Source of the DNA: Centropus unirufus
Lineage: Eukaryota; Chordata; Aves; Cuculiformes; Centropidae
NCBI GenBank assembly: GCA_013397695.1
Contig: VYZI01000322.1
Coordinates: 545,244 to 609,243, forward strand
Length of the DNA: 64,000 bases
Reading direction: 5' to 3'
Below, one piece after another: positions 1-12,238 of the stretch (its first letter is position 1; each line of letters begins with the position of its first letter). The position numbers and the translations under genes are program-made. The notes below the pieces were generated by a model. The model had not been told where the DNA came from. It was given only the letters and a program-made list of their open reading frames with translations, and searched no databases.

Positions 1-1020
1 TATAGTTCTGACTTGACTTGTAGTAGGATCAGGCAATTGCACTTGAAGACAATAAGAATTGTTTTGATTTACAACATTAAATTGAATAGCACTGTACAGT
101 GATATAGCAGGCAAACACAGAGTATATGGTTCAATATTTTTCTGTTTATTGAAGAATAAAGAAAAGGTTCTTTGCATATTCTGTGTATTGACAGTAATTT
201 TCCACGCTGATGTTTGTGTCTGTGGCACTTGAAGTTGAGTTCTATCAATGGTGTAATACCCACAGACATGGAATTACTTTTACTGAATTTTTCATTAACA
301 AATGAGTGCTTTACTTGTAGATAATGTATTTAAACTACAGTTTAGTTTAGTTCTTGAAACTGGGGGTTTAAGTCCTGTACCCCCTTGAAACCTGATAGAT
401 TTTTTTTGCTTTAACACCTTTGAAAACAAAAGAGGACTTGTTATCTTTGGAAAACTACTTTAGCTTACAGAAGAAGCTTGAGATTTTATGTCTTAGGCCC
501 TAAATCAAATAAAAATGCAGCTAGAAGAAACTTCAGGATGTCATCTATTCACCTTTTTACAATATCATGTTATTCTTTTGGTAATTTTCACGATCTTTTC
601 TTGAAGATTTACAGTGATGTAAATTCCACATTTTTAAGAGGTGATAGGTATATCTGCTTTGAAGACTTCCTGTTTCAGTAGAACGCTAGGGTCTCAGAGA
701 GCGGTAATAAAAGGTTTGTTTAAAGCTTTCCTTGCAGTATATGCTTGTCTGAAAGGAAGTTACTCAGGCCTTGCTCAAACTTACAGTAAAGAAATTGCAC
801 TTGGCTTCACTGAGAGCTGAAATGGGCCAGTTAGTTGTGATGATGAAGAACCTGACCTGGCCATAAGCAGTTCAAACCATTGGAAACAAATCTTTAGCAT
901 ATCGAAGCATGTAGCAGATTTTGCATACCCTATCAGTATGTGTAACTTTCCCTCAGGAAAATCCATTCTGCTAAACTCAGAATGTTGCTGTTGTGATGTT
1001 AAGCTTCCTTTTTCTCATTT

Positions 1021-1038
1021 CCAGTCCAAATGGACTGG
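1021..1038. repeat. Short perfect hairpin
   Basis: ccagtcc, loop aaat, ggactgg. Short enough to be chance. Confidence 0.8.
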
Positions 1039-4000
1039 GATCCCTATGGTTAATTTTAGCTTCCATATGCTATGAGTATTGAGCCTTGCCTGTGACAACT
1101 CAAATTTCTACCTGGTTTTGAAATAGCCATAGTTACTTCATCAGAAGTGTGAGAGCAGAGTTGAAAGAAAAGGTAAGTTTAAATGCAGTTTGTAGATACT
1201 TGGTGTACTTTAGCATAAATATTTCTGGGAGCTCAATGGCTTTCTAAAGAAGTTCCTCTGAGGTATTGGTGCTTCCATAAATACAGTTTTGTCAGGATTT
1301 CATATGTTGACTACTGCTTCATGTCTTCTAACAAAGAGAATTAACTGGAGAATCAAGGTGTGAACAATGTAATCATGCCACTTCAACAAATGAGAGCAAA
1401 TGATGAATCAGTACCCCAAATAGCTCACACTTCTGAAAGGCAGTGTGCTTTTGTTCTGAAGTAACTACCTAACAAAACACAACAATTTCCGTATAAGTAT
1501 TTTTCTAGTCTAGCTAGTTAAACACAATACATGTATCACAGGTCAAGGTGAAGAAAATTGTAAATATATTTAAAATAATTAGTAGGATACGTTATTCTTG
1601 TACTCTGATAACAATATGTTGCTAATAATGTGAGAAGGGGCTTCACAAACAGTAATTGCAGTGTCTATTATTTCAGTGCTATATCTCACAAAAGCACTTT
1701 ACATTCATTCTGAGTACTAAAATAACATTTCTCATGGATCTGAAATTGAGGTAAAAAAATAAAATGGTGAGATGGTGTATGTTAGATCTACGGTATTTAT
1801 CACTCACATCTATTTGGTGTGCAGTGTAGCACTTGTTTAACAACTAAGTTCAGAGTTTTCCTTGTACATATGTCAAATGGAGACAGGTAGACTCAGATTC
1901 AATCAATTAATCTCCTAAAATCAGCTGATGTCAGTCTGATTTTGCACTTTGTTATGGTTTTGATTGATGCAACTGGAGAAACTGGTCTTACCTGGATTTG
2001 TAAATGAGGGTTGAGATGCCTCATTTTAGGTACCTGAGGTATACTGGATGATTTCCTAGCCACCTTGGCAAAGACATAATGTGCATATTTAAGTGGGAAG
2101 TAAGTATGAATGGGCACTGGCGCTGATTTGTCCAATGTATGGGTCCTAATTTTTTCAGAGATGCTACCTGTGCCTCAGTGCAGAAGGAGGCCTTACCAGT
2201 CAGGTGTTTGGTGTGGTATTCCTTTAGAACTTGCCTCATCAATTCAAAGACAAACTAGAATTGTTAACTCATTTGAGGGGCTTGCTTACATAATGGCTGT
2301 GTCCCTTGTAGGCCTTGTGCTTCACATGGAAGAGGAGTTGCCTAAGCATGTGTAATGCCATTAAATCTCTCAGTGCTGGAATCAATGGCTACACAGGGGG
2401 ATCTCAAAGTTAAATGCTGCAGTTTGCAAGCAGGTATTTTCTTCCACGTGGTGCTGATAAGGAGATGAGAGATGCAATCCTCTTTGCACCTTGTCTCACG
2501 TTCTGTCTTATACCCATGCCTGTCACGATGTCTGGCATAACAAGTTTTGAGTGGAAGGAGTGAACAGGATCTGTCAGTAATTTTATCTAAAATCATCAAG
2601 ACACACCATGACTAGTTTGCTATTTAACCATATCCCTTCCCATAAATCCTTCAGGTGTCCTTTATTTCCCTTTATGTAGAATATCTCTAAAGAACATCTT
2701 GTCTTTCTGTGTTTGAAATCCAATTCTTACAGAGTCCACTTGTGCTCTGTATAGGAGTTGCTTGCTCCCCCAGTGTTAACAAAGATACTGCCACTATTTG
2801 TTGAGCACTGATATACATGTGACAGAGGAATGTTGTTAAACACAAACTATGGCATCATCAAAAGGTGAAGGCTTACGTGGTGTATGAACAGAGAGCATGC
2901 AGGTACCGAGGGTGGATGACCTGGCATCTGTGCTGTTTCTAACGGGCATTCATCTCCCTCTCAGAATTTCAATAAGCCTAAATTACTTTAGTCATGCAAA
3001 TCAGTGAGCTGTTGTCTGTTTCGATTTGCAATTGTTATGTTGAGAGTCTGCCATTGTACTGGAGAATTACACAGCAGTCTAGTACTATGTGGTTTTTTTT
3101 TTCTTTCTGAAAAGAAGATGACTCATGTCATATTTTTTGTAGTAGCTTTACTGTCTCTCACAGTGGTTCAATCTCTTTCTCTCACTCCTAGCCCAACAGG
3201 ATGTTGATTCAGTCCCACCTGGACAAATTTTAAGGGAGAAAAAGCACATCAGGACATATTTCTTCCCATTCAAGGCAATGTCATGGCCAACATGACATGA
3301 ACATGGTTTCTTTATTTGGAGACCAGTGAAGGAGGCAAACAGAAGGAAGAGCTTAAAAGCAAAAAGTAGCATCCATGTAACTTTGCCATTCAGGCACTAC
3401 ATCTGGCTGTACCCTTCAGCCAGTGCAAGGACTTTTGTATCTGCCCCTTACTGCCAATCTGACTCAAAACTCTCTCCTCCTGGAAGTGGCAAAAAGGTGA
3501 TATCCCTGGCTGTTTTCCCTTGAGTCACAGAGCAGCAGGAAAGAAATTGTTTCTCCTTCCTGTAATGCAGACAAACAATTCAAGTCATTATTTCTGCCAC
3601 CACACTATGTGGTGGGACCAGTATTAAATCTCATCTCAGGTGCATCAAAGGGACTCTTGGTGAATGGAGCAAGGGCGAAGGGCTACAAAGAGCATTACTA
3701 ATTTGCAATGTACATGCTTTGGCACACAGTGGTTGGTGTACCCAGTGTGTTTCACTGGCAAGATGGAGCACAAGGACATATACGTGCAAAAGCATCAGGA
3801 TCTAATGGCTACTGATGTTTTTCTTGTTTTAATAATCTACATTTAGTCTCCAGATGCCTTTTAATGGGCAATTTGGTGGAAATTTGAGGCACATTATTTA
3901 AGGCAGTTTTAGAAAATTTGGCCATCTAGAAGAATCGGAAGAATGAGGAAAGCAAGTAAAAGGGAAGAGGAAGCTTTGAGAAATTAATCTAATGAGTGAC

Positions 4001-4432
4001 CAAAAAATATGATATTCACTGGAGCGGGAAAGTAAAACATGGCCGGGAAGTTAAAATTTCATTTAAACCAATGACTGCTGGAACTGTTTACTGTGATGTA
4101 TGAGAACATACCTGTTGTGGTGGTTACTAGTGGTCTTGTAAGATGATGACCTGTTGCCAGATACAAAGTTTATTGCATCACCAGCAGCACTCCAGAGCCA
4201 GGGAATATTGTTACACAATAAATAACCTGCGCTGCCACTGTTGTCTGCACCACCTTACTCCTGGGGATCCCTGTGCCACCCCATGCCACATCTATAAGTA
4301 AGACTGTTATAGCTGATGAGATAGAAACTATCTTTCAAATACCAGAGAAAATACAAGCTTCTGTTGTTATAAGTGGAAGGGAGAAAAGATTCCCTTCATG
4401 TCATAGTGATGTTGTATTTTGGTGCTGTGGAC

Positions 4433-6240
4433 ATCATAGAATCATAGAATGGTTTAGGTCATTCCCTCTCCAGTACTACTCACAATCCCTTGATCTCCCA
4501 GCCTCTATTTGTCCTTGGGATTTTCTTGACCCAAATGCATGACTTAGCACTTGACCTTGTTGAGCTTCGTGAGGTTAGTGCAGGCCCACCTCTCAAGTCT
4601 ATCCAAGTTCCTCAGGATGGCATCCTATCCCTCCAGCCTGTCAACTATGCCACACAGCTTGGTGTCATCAGCAAACTTGCTGAGGGTGCCCTCAGTCCCA
4701 CTGTCCATGTCTGTGACAATGATGTTAAACAACACTGCTCGCAACAGAGTACCTCTAGTCACCAGTCTCCTCTTGGATACTGAGCTGCTCTTTGTGTGCA
4801 ACCATCCAACCAATTACTTATGCACCAAGTGGTACATCCCTCAATTCCATGTCTCTCCAATTTAGAGACAAGTGCCATGTTGGGACAGCTTTGCACAAGT
4901 CTGGATAGATGATGTCAGTTACCCTTCCCTTTTTCCACCAACGCTGTAGCCTCATTGAAGGCCACCAAATTCATCAGGCATGCTTTGCCCTTAGTGAAGC
5001 AATGTTCCCTGTCATCAATCACCTCCATATATTCCATGTGTCTCTGCAGAGTTTCCAGAAGGATCTGCTCCAAGATCTTGCCAGGCATAGAGGTCAGACT
5101 GACCGGTCTGTAGTTCCCCAGGTCTTCCTTTTTCCCTTTTTTAAACAATGAGTGTTATATTTTCCCTCTTCCAGTTACAGAGAACTTCACCAGACTGCCA
5201 TGACTTCTCAAATTGGGTGGAAAATACCTGAGCAACTTCATTCAGCAGTTCCCACAGGACCATGGATATCCTTCTTCAGGTCCCTTGGACTTGTGCACCT
5301 TCAGGTTCCTTAGGTGGTCTTGAACTTAATCTTCTCCTGCACTGGGCTGTTCTTCAATCTCTTGGTCCCTCTTTTTGCCTTCTGCAAGTTGGATGATGTG
5401 CCTAGAGCACTTTCTGGTGAAGACTGAAGCAAAAATGTCTATGAGTACTTCAGCGTTTTCCATATCCTGGGCAATCAGGTCTCCTGTTTCCTTTTGGAGA
5501 GGGCCTATATTCTCCCTGGTCTCCCTTTTATCACCAAGGTACCTCTAGAAGCTTTTCTTGTTGCACTTCAAGTCCCTGGCCAGATCTGACTGGATCAGGG
5601 AATTATTAAATGCTAACTTTATCTTTTCTCACCTGATCCCTAGCTGCTCAGACAATTTCTCTGTATTCCTCCTGGGCTACCTGCCCTTGCTACCGTCCTT
5701 TGTATGCTTCCTTTTTGAGTTCAAGTATCTTGTTCATACAAGTGTTTTACTTAATTTCCTTTTTGTTGGGATGCATTGCTCCAGAGCTTGGAGGATGTGA
5801 TCCATGAATATGAACCAGCTTTCTTGGGCCCCTCTCTCCTCCAGGGCTTTATCCCACAGTACTCTACCAAGCAGATCCCTGAAGAGACTGAAGTCTGCTC
5901 TCCGGAAGTCCAGGGCTCCCTAAAGACCATGGACTCTACCATTTCATGATCACGGCAACCAAGGCTTCCCTTGAGATTCACATTTCCCACCAGCCCTTTC
6001 TTGTTCATGAGAACAAAGTCCAGCATATTACCTCTCCTTGTCAGCTCCTCTATCACTTGGAGAAGGAAGTTATCATCAACATCTTCCAGGAACCTCCTGG
6101 ACTTTTTACGCCCTAGCATGCTGTCCCTCCAACAGATTGGGGTGATTGAAGTCTTGTGTGAGGACCAGGGCTTGTGAACACAAAGGTGTGTCTGTCTGTC
6201 TATAGAGGTCCTCATCCGCTCAGTCTTCATTATTCAGTGA
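4433..6240 (-). mobile_element. CR1 LINE, 5'-truncated, decayed, antisense to ADAMTS12
   Basis: The + strand opens with the inverted CR1 3' end (catagaatcatagaatggttt at 4437-4457), so the element reads on the - strand. On that strand 6230-5751 shows the end of the endonuclease domain (FLEDVDDNFLLQVIEE, NLKGSLGCRDHEMVE), 5148-4915 the start of reverse transcriptase (NYRPVSLTSMPGKILEQ) and 4813-4625 the FADDTKL catalytic motif region. Frames are broken by stops and frameshifts, for example near DFNHP at about 6150. It is the longest mobile element in the window and is not autonomous. The 5' limit is approximate. Confidence 0.92.
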
Positions 6241-8031
6241 CCTCAGCAGACCCCATGCCATGTGACCCAGCTAAGGGAGTGGAAAAGATCTGAGCTGATG
6301 ATGACTGAGCTGATACCAAGTACAGCCCATGCAGAGACTAATTGGCACCCCAAGGAACATGATGGTGCTGTGGTGCTGCTACCAGATTCATTGCTAGTAC
6401 CAATGCAATAGTTCAGGACTAATTTGTTCAGTGTTTGGGGATTTTGCTGCTACACAATACTCACAGGGGAAATATGCTCAGAGATATTAATTTCAAAATG
6501 TTGGATTGACAACCAGAACTATTTGAATTATTTCTGGGTGTAACCACTCAAGCAAACATGAACAGTAAATAAAGATGAACAATCCTTCTCAAGAACATAC
6601 ATTTTCCTAAATCCTAATTTAGCAAAAATTATACAATTTAAAGATGACTTTTTTTTTAGTAGTTCAAAAGAGAAGCTCACAAGTGCATATTAATAATAAT
6701 TTATAACAGCACAACATTAAGTAAAAGGGTTCCATTTCAAGATTTTCCTTTTCATATTTTTTGTATTTTTTAATGGAAAGATTTAATCTAAAAAATTAAA
6801 ATTGCGGTGAAAAAAATCTGTGAGCCTGAAATGGTTTCTCCCTATCTTTCTATTTAATAGGGAATGTGTACATAGAATAGAAAATAAAAGTCAACTTGCA
6901 GGACTCCCCAAAGGAGCTAGTCATATCTAGTAATAAACCTGATTGCAGTGACTTTACTGTCTGTTTGTAGATGATTAACAAATGTACTGGTAGTACAGCA
7001 AATATACTTCAGGATGCATATCTTTCAGAAAATATCTGCCCACCTACCTCTGTAAATTCTTTTAAATATTTAACATAATGTATAAAGTATGAATTGCAGT
7101 GCATCTTTGACTAATGTGAAGAATCAGATCTGAACCTTTGTCAAGATAAAGAGTCATTGCAGTGTTATCTGCAAATTTTAAGTGCTTAAGACAGCCTTGG
7201 TGGAATATGTACATGCTTGGAGGCAAAAATGTAGTTTTGAGCCTTCTTACCATGTGTTTATCTCTGTAACATTCTGTACAGCTCATAAACATAGCCCTTG
7301 CTGCCACGACATGTCTCTGTGAGAGACTTTAGAAAACTTTCCCTTTTTTAAAAGTGGGTTTGTCTGAAAGGAGAAAGAAACTGAGGCTGCTGCAGAACCT
7401 TTTGACATGGCCGTTATTTTACTGAACAGGTATCTAAAGTGCTGGCTAAGTATTGGCATTCCGTGATAGATGAGTCTTTTGAATCCTTTGTACAAATGCA
7501 AGTGACAGGGTTTAATACATTTTGTAACTGGAGGCTTTCTTTGCCACTGTTTTTGCAGGTTCTATAGCTGTTCATTAAGACACTGCCATATAAAGGTAGA
7601 GTTTTGTCTTTCACAAGTGAAAATGACAAAAAAATATTAGAGAGGGATGGAGCCTTTTTATTCTGATTAGTCTAGTAGATGGATTTACATGCCAAAAGCT
7701 TAGAGAAGATTACAGTAGTGATGTACTGGAAGTAAAACAGAATCAAATGGATACCCAGATTTTCATACATCAAGAAGAAGTTAGAGAAGTTGGCAGATGC
7801 AGCACCCAAAAACTTATTTTGAGAAAAATCAGAAAAGAAAAACTCTAAATACCACCAGAATTGTGGTTATTCCTCTATTACAGGCATCCAGATGTCTTTG
7901 ATGCTATTAACCATTAAGTGTTGGACATTAGGTTGTGTTCTGCAATTTTAATACTTTCTAAAGACAGGCAAAAACCATCCTGAAGCTAGACAAAGATTTT
8001 GTGGATGTTTAGATGAATGAGTGCACAGAAT

Positions 8032-8084
8032 TTTTGGTTTTGGAAACCAAAAGGAGGGATTTATTTCCTCCAAAAGGAGGAAAT
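8032..8084. repeat. Two adjacent perfect hairpins
   Basis: First hairpin: ttttggttt (8032-8040), loop tgg, aaaccaaaa (8044-8052). Second: atttcctcc (8063-8071), loop aaaa, ggaggaaat (8076-8084). Both have perfect 9-base arms. Confidence 0.9.
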
Positions 8085-8705
8085 TTAATCCTCAGAATGA
8101 ATAATTTTTTTTTTCTCTTACTTTATCCCAGTAGCAAGCATAAACTGAAAAATCAGCTTTTATGAGAACTTTCTTTTTCACCCATTTCCCTATTCTAACA
8201 AGCTGGAGAAACAGCTGTGATGGATATAAAACTTAATGCCTGAAGAAAAGAGTGACCTAATATTATGTGATTGCCATGAACAGCTGGCACAGAAATTTTG
8301 ATTCTATTACTAAGTTGTATTTCTGGGAGTCTATGGTTGTATGGCTGCCTCTATGACATAAGCAAGAGGCAAAAATCCTAGATATATTGGCCTGTTCAAG
8401 ATGTTGAGGCCATTTATGTGGCACATTTCCACCTCAAATAACTGTCTGATCACCACTGTTACGTTTCACGACATGGTGGTGGTTTTGAGGGTTTTTAACC
8501 TTTATATTAAACTTTATATTAACAGAAGAGTTGGAGCTAGAAATAAAATTCTATCCTCTTAGTTTGTTTATGTAGGATATATACTCTTACATATATAATT
8601 CCTCACCTTTGTGGAAGACCAGAGTACACTAAAGGCAGGGCTACATGACTTTGAGTATTTCATTGCAGAGTCCGTGTTTATTCTGAAATTGTTTTTTCCA
8701 CCTAG

Positions 8706-8826
8706 GCTGTTGGCTGTGATTATGAGATAAATTCCAATGCAACTGAAGACCAGTGTGGAGTTTGCCTGGGAGATGGCTCTGCTTGTCGTACAGTGAAGAT
8801 GATGTTTAATCAAAGTGAAGGATTTG
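8706..8826 (+). CDS. ADAMTS12: ADAMTS12 exon: end of Cys-rich domain and start of spacer
   Basis: This 121-base exon follows the acceptor ccacctag and ends at the donor g|gtaaaa. It translates from AVGCDYEINSNATEDQ to the phase 1 break inside the Gly of SEGFG. The CDYEINSNATEDQCGVC stretch is the well-conserved boundary between the ADAMTS cysteine-rich module and the spacer. It has four cysteines and one N-glycosylation sequon (NAT). In the protein it is extracellular, just before the spacer used for substrate exosites and matrix contacts. The preceding exon was looked for in 1-8700 and not found, so it lies further upstream. The exon is too short to show as a long open frame, and was identified from protein pattern and splice sites. 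Confidence 0.93.
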
Positions 8827-9679
8827 GTAAAATGGGTTCATTTTTGTAAACTCTCTAGTTGATCAAGTTATTTCTTTCCATAAAAAGGCCTTAGAATTTA
8901 TCCATAAATCTATGTAGAAAATAATAAATGGATGTTTCATGGCGAACGATGCTTGTAAAAGAAAAGATTTGTGGTCTGTGCTTTTTAAGTTCCCCTTGTC
9001 TACTAAAAATGATGTCTGAGACCAACAGACCCTACGCAAGTTACACAGGTAATAATAAAACCCGAAATAGCAAGTGCATTTACAAAATTAATGTAATATA
9101 CCACCTTGGAAAATCAGGTCCAAATCTGTGGATGGTGTGAAGCACCAAGAAAATGCTGGAGTAATTTGAGAAATTCTTATTTCAGAACAACAACAAATGT
9201 TGACTATGTTGCAGAAAAAATAAGGAAATTTTTCAGAAAAATCAGGTTGATGGGCTCCTCAGCTTTTAAGACAGTACATAGATCTCACATTCATAGGTAT
9301 TTAACTGAGAATAGGAAAATGGTTTTGTTCATAATATCTGGCTTCTTTTTGTCTCGTGTCAGTTGCTATGGTTTTCTGTCTTGCAGTACAAATTTATGGC
9401 AGTGACTTCTGAACAGTTTATGTAAACAAAAATACTTTGGGAAAATTAGTGTGTGTCACTCCTGTGAAGGGCTGAATTTTAGCAAAGTGTTGGGGAAACA
9501 AGGCATCTGTGGCTGTATTCACCCTAACATGGAGGTTTATCCTGGTCCTGTTATATCCTGGCCTACTTTCCTGGGTCTTATTCAACATATGCCATGGCAT
9601 CCTTGCTACCCTGATTTACTTTTCATGCAACAGAAGTGCTGGTAGATCCAGTATGTGCCTGAAAATGGAGTCTGGACAT

Positions 9680-9733
9680 AGTCATGATCCAAAGATGGAT
9701 TCGAGAGACTGGGAGGTCTCCTGGATCATGACT
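9680..9733. repeat. Perfect 12-base inverted repeat with inner stem
   Basis: Arms agtcatgatcca (9680-9691) and tggatcatgact (9722-9733) are exact reverse complements. The 30-base loop holds a second short stem, gagac/gtctc. It lies in an intron. Confidence 0.9.
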
Positions 9734-11144
9734 TAGAAGGTGGCATCTGGACTATATTTTCCCATTACCTTCACACACTGTAGTGTTCTCCCTCTTCTGT
9801 GGAAAGGCTATATGCTACCATACCTTGACTTGCAAACCTGATATGCCACCAGGAACTTGTGCTGTTTTCCATGTAAGATCTATATGGTAGTGTCTAGAGC
9901 CTGGCTTAGACAAAAGTCTCAGGAATGTGCATTTTTAAGAGAGAGAATCTTGCAGATAGGACAAACTTGAGAGTGGGATGTGAGCTGCTATGATAAGAAG
10001 TAGCTAGATCTGTTTATTATCTGATCAGAAATATTGTGCTCATCCCCTCAGTGAAATTAATCCTCCCTTATAGAAATGGAAAAATAGAAACAAGCTCTTC
10101 AGTCCTGATAAAACCATGCCCATAACAAAGGTTGCATGAATTTATTCATATTGTACTCTAACCTATGTTTGGGATAACATAGATCCAATTTTAATTTAAA
10201 AAGGAAAGATTAGTAGCATCTGAGAGTTGCCATTTCACAGATGTGTGGGAGCAACCGTAATACGGATGCTCTAGGATTTAATGAACACAGCATGTAGGTT
10301 AGACAGCTGACATTTTGTCTGTTATTGAATCTCAGATCTCTAGATCCTTATCAGATGAAACCATATAACAAGGAACAATTATATAAACCACATCCGTATC
10401 ATTTTTAAACAAAAATTTATTGTGTTGAGTGACAAACTCAAAGCTTGTTGCTGATTAGCTTTGCTTTCAACAGCAGATAACATTCATTGGGAATTAGTGT
10501 GAGGTTCTGGGAAATCAAGAGGTAATTTAGCTATTAAAAAAAGGGAGGCCCAGCAGGAAGAGAATGTGATACACAGCCTAAATGCTAACATCTATCACAG
10601 CTGTGGTACATTTAAAATCAGGTTTAAGAGCAACAGCAGGTGATACAAACAAATAGATATGTAAAAACTTGAGAGGCCACAGATTGTTATGTTACAACAG
10701 AAGAAAATTATGTTTCATTGTTTTTGTACTTTGTGTTTTGAACAAATGTTATTCTAATTATGTCTGAAAAAAAAAACTACTGGAAAAGGACACCAAGGTT
10801 ACAAAGCCAAGCTCTCAGGATGTGACACAATTAAGATTTTCCATGCTGTGTTAATTTATCTTACTTTTGAGTATGCCTTCTAATCAAGTCTTTAGTTACA
10901 TGATCACACACTGTGTTCATAACACATCTCCTCTACGCTGAATGAATGGAACATTTAGGAGAATCATAAGACCTTGCTTACTTAAAATAGACCTAGACTG
11001 CTGGTTTCCTATAAGAGAAGTTATTTAGTAATTCTCCAGATTTTGTTATTCCTTTCAGGTACGAAAAAGTGAAAAGTTGGAATTTCTACAGTCAGTCTAG
11101 GAAAATTTGCAAAACCAGAACACTCTCCATGCTGAATGTTATTT

Positions 11145-11200
11145 ACAGGAAAACATACGGCATTTAATTATTCACAGGAAAACATATGACATTTAATTTG
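11145..11200. repeat. 29-base near-tandem duplication, two copies
   Basis: The unit beginning acaggaaaacata occurs at 11145 and again at 11174, differing at two or three bases, each followed by catttaatt. Likely a local slippage duplication. Confidence 0.8.
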
Positions 11201-11993
11201 GGCAAGTCCGAAGCAGACAGATCCTTTTCTGCACCATAAGGAACACAAGACATTAGAGCCAATACTTACCACCCGACAAGAGAGCTTCAAAGAAAAGTCA
11301 GATGTTAAAGACTTTGGGGCACTTGCTTATGAGAGTAGCTTGTTGGGTGGTATACAAAGACTTCTGTTACATAGAAAGCGTTGATACTGAATATCACTTA
11401 GGATGCCCAGCCTGGTTTATCTCACTCAGGTGAGAGAGTAATCAAAGGTGAAAAGCTTGTTTCAAGTGTTTTTTTTTGGTTTTTTTTTTGTATCATAGTA
11501 ATCTCTGGGAAACAACCTTGAAGTTAAATTACTTAAAAGAAGGTACATGGAATTATGTACATGTCTGTACACTGGGGACAGGTGAAAACTTTCCTCTCAA
11601 TTTGAGAAGACCTTTTCCACAACAAGCTGTTTACTTGCTAGAAATCCCTGGCATTTCTCCAGAGTGCATTGCAATACACCAGAGCTCTTGGGTATGGTCA
11701 TGGTGAGGTTGATGCTTGTCTGTGGAGTAGATTTACCCTAATGCAGCTCAGAAAATCATTCACTTCCATATCCCTTCTAAATGCAGCAATACATACATTT
11801 TCCCCAACTGAAGCTGGAAAACCTGGGTTGGAAAGTCACACTATTAACTAACTGAATTACAAGCTCTTTGATAGCACCTTTGCATATATTTTCAAGGAAA
11901 ACCGATCTTTTAATAACCTTATACATGAATAAAATGCAATTAAATTTTTATTATTCACCTCCTTCAACCTCTTCAACCTTTCTTTTCTCTTAG

Positions 11994-12238
11994 GATATGT
12001 TGATGTAGGGCTAATTCCAAAAGGTGCAAGGGGAATCAAAGTCATGGAAGTTGCAGAAGCAGGAAATTTCCTTGCTGTACGAAGTAAAGACCCAGAAAAA
12101 TATTATCTGAATGGAGGCTTTATCATCCAGTGGAATGGTGAATACAAAGTGGCAGGAACAATATTTCAGTATGACAGAACAGGGGATCTAGAAAATCTGA
12201 CTGCTCCAGGACCCACCAATGAATCAATATGGATTCAG
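11994..12238 (+). CDS. ADAMTS12: ADAMTS12 exon: spacer domain
   Basis: The exon starts after a pyrimidine-rich tract ending ttctcttag and stops at cag|gtaaat; it is 245 bases, entering in phase 1 and leaving in phase 0. It encodes GYVDVGLIPKGARGIKV through to NESIWIQ. GLIPKGAR, KYYLNGGF and the GTIFQYDR motif are typical of the cysteine-free beta-sandwich spacer of ADAMTS proteases, which contributes exosites and matrix binding. There are two sequons (NLT, NES). The frame stays open some way into the intron, but the donor and the match to the next exon fix the end. This is one of the clearest ADAMTS12-specific segments in the window. Confidence 0.96.

Larger units (their letters stand above)
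1..8705 (+). other. Part of an upstream ADAMTS12 intron
   Basis: No exon was found here. I looked for the expected preceding Cys-rich exon (a GTPC-type motif with splice sites) on the + strand and did not see it. The stretch holds one large antisense CR1 at about 4433-6240, two adjacent perfect hairpins at 8032-8084 and a short hairpin at 1021-1038. Other short open frames look like chance. Confidence 0.75.
8827..11993 (+). other. Intron, 3167 bases
   Basis: No exon or clear transposon was recognised. It contains a strong imperfect-loop hairpin with 12-base perfect arms at 9680-9733 and a 29-base near-tandem duplication at 11145-11200. Short open frames near 9106-9736 overlap each other on both strands and look like chance. 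Confidence 0.7.

Noticed and set aside
4273..5151. Several overlapping + strand open frames of 80 to 104 codons.
   Set aside because: They lie over, and mostly antisense to, the CR1 reverse transcriptase; shadows of the LINE.
5751..6230. A 159-codon - strand frame.
   Set aside because: It is the decayed CR1 endonuclease end, listed under the mobile element rather than as a host gene.
1..8705. Earlier ADAMTS12 exons (catalytic, disintegrin, TSR1, Cys-rich).
   Set aside because: No zinc-binding motif, TSR1 or Cys-rich pattern with splice sites was found.
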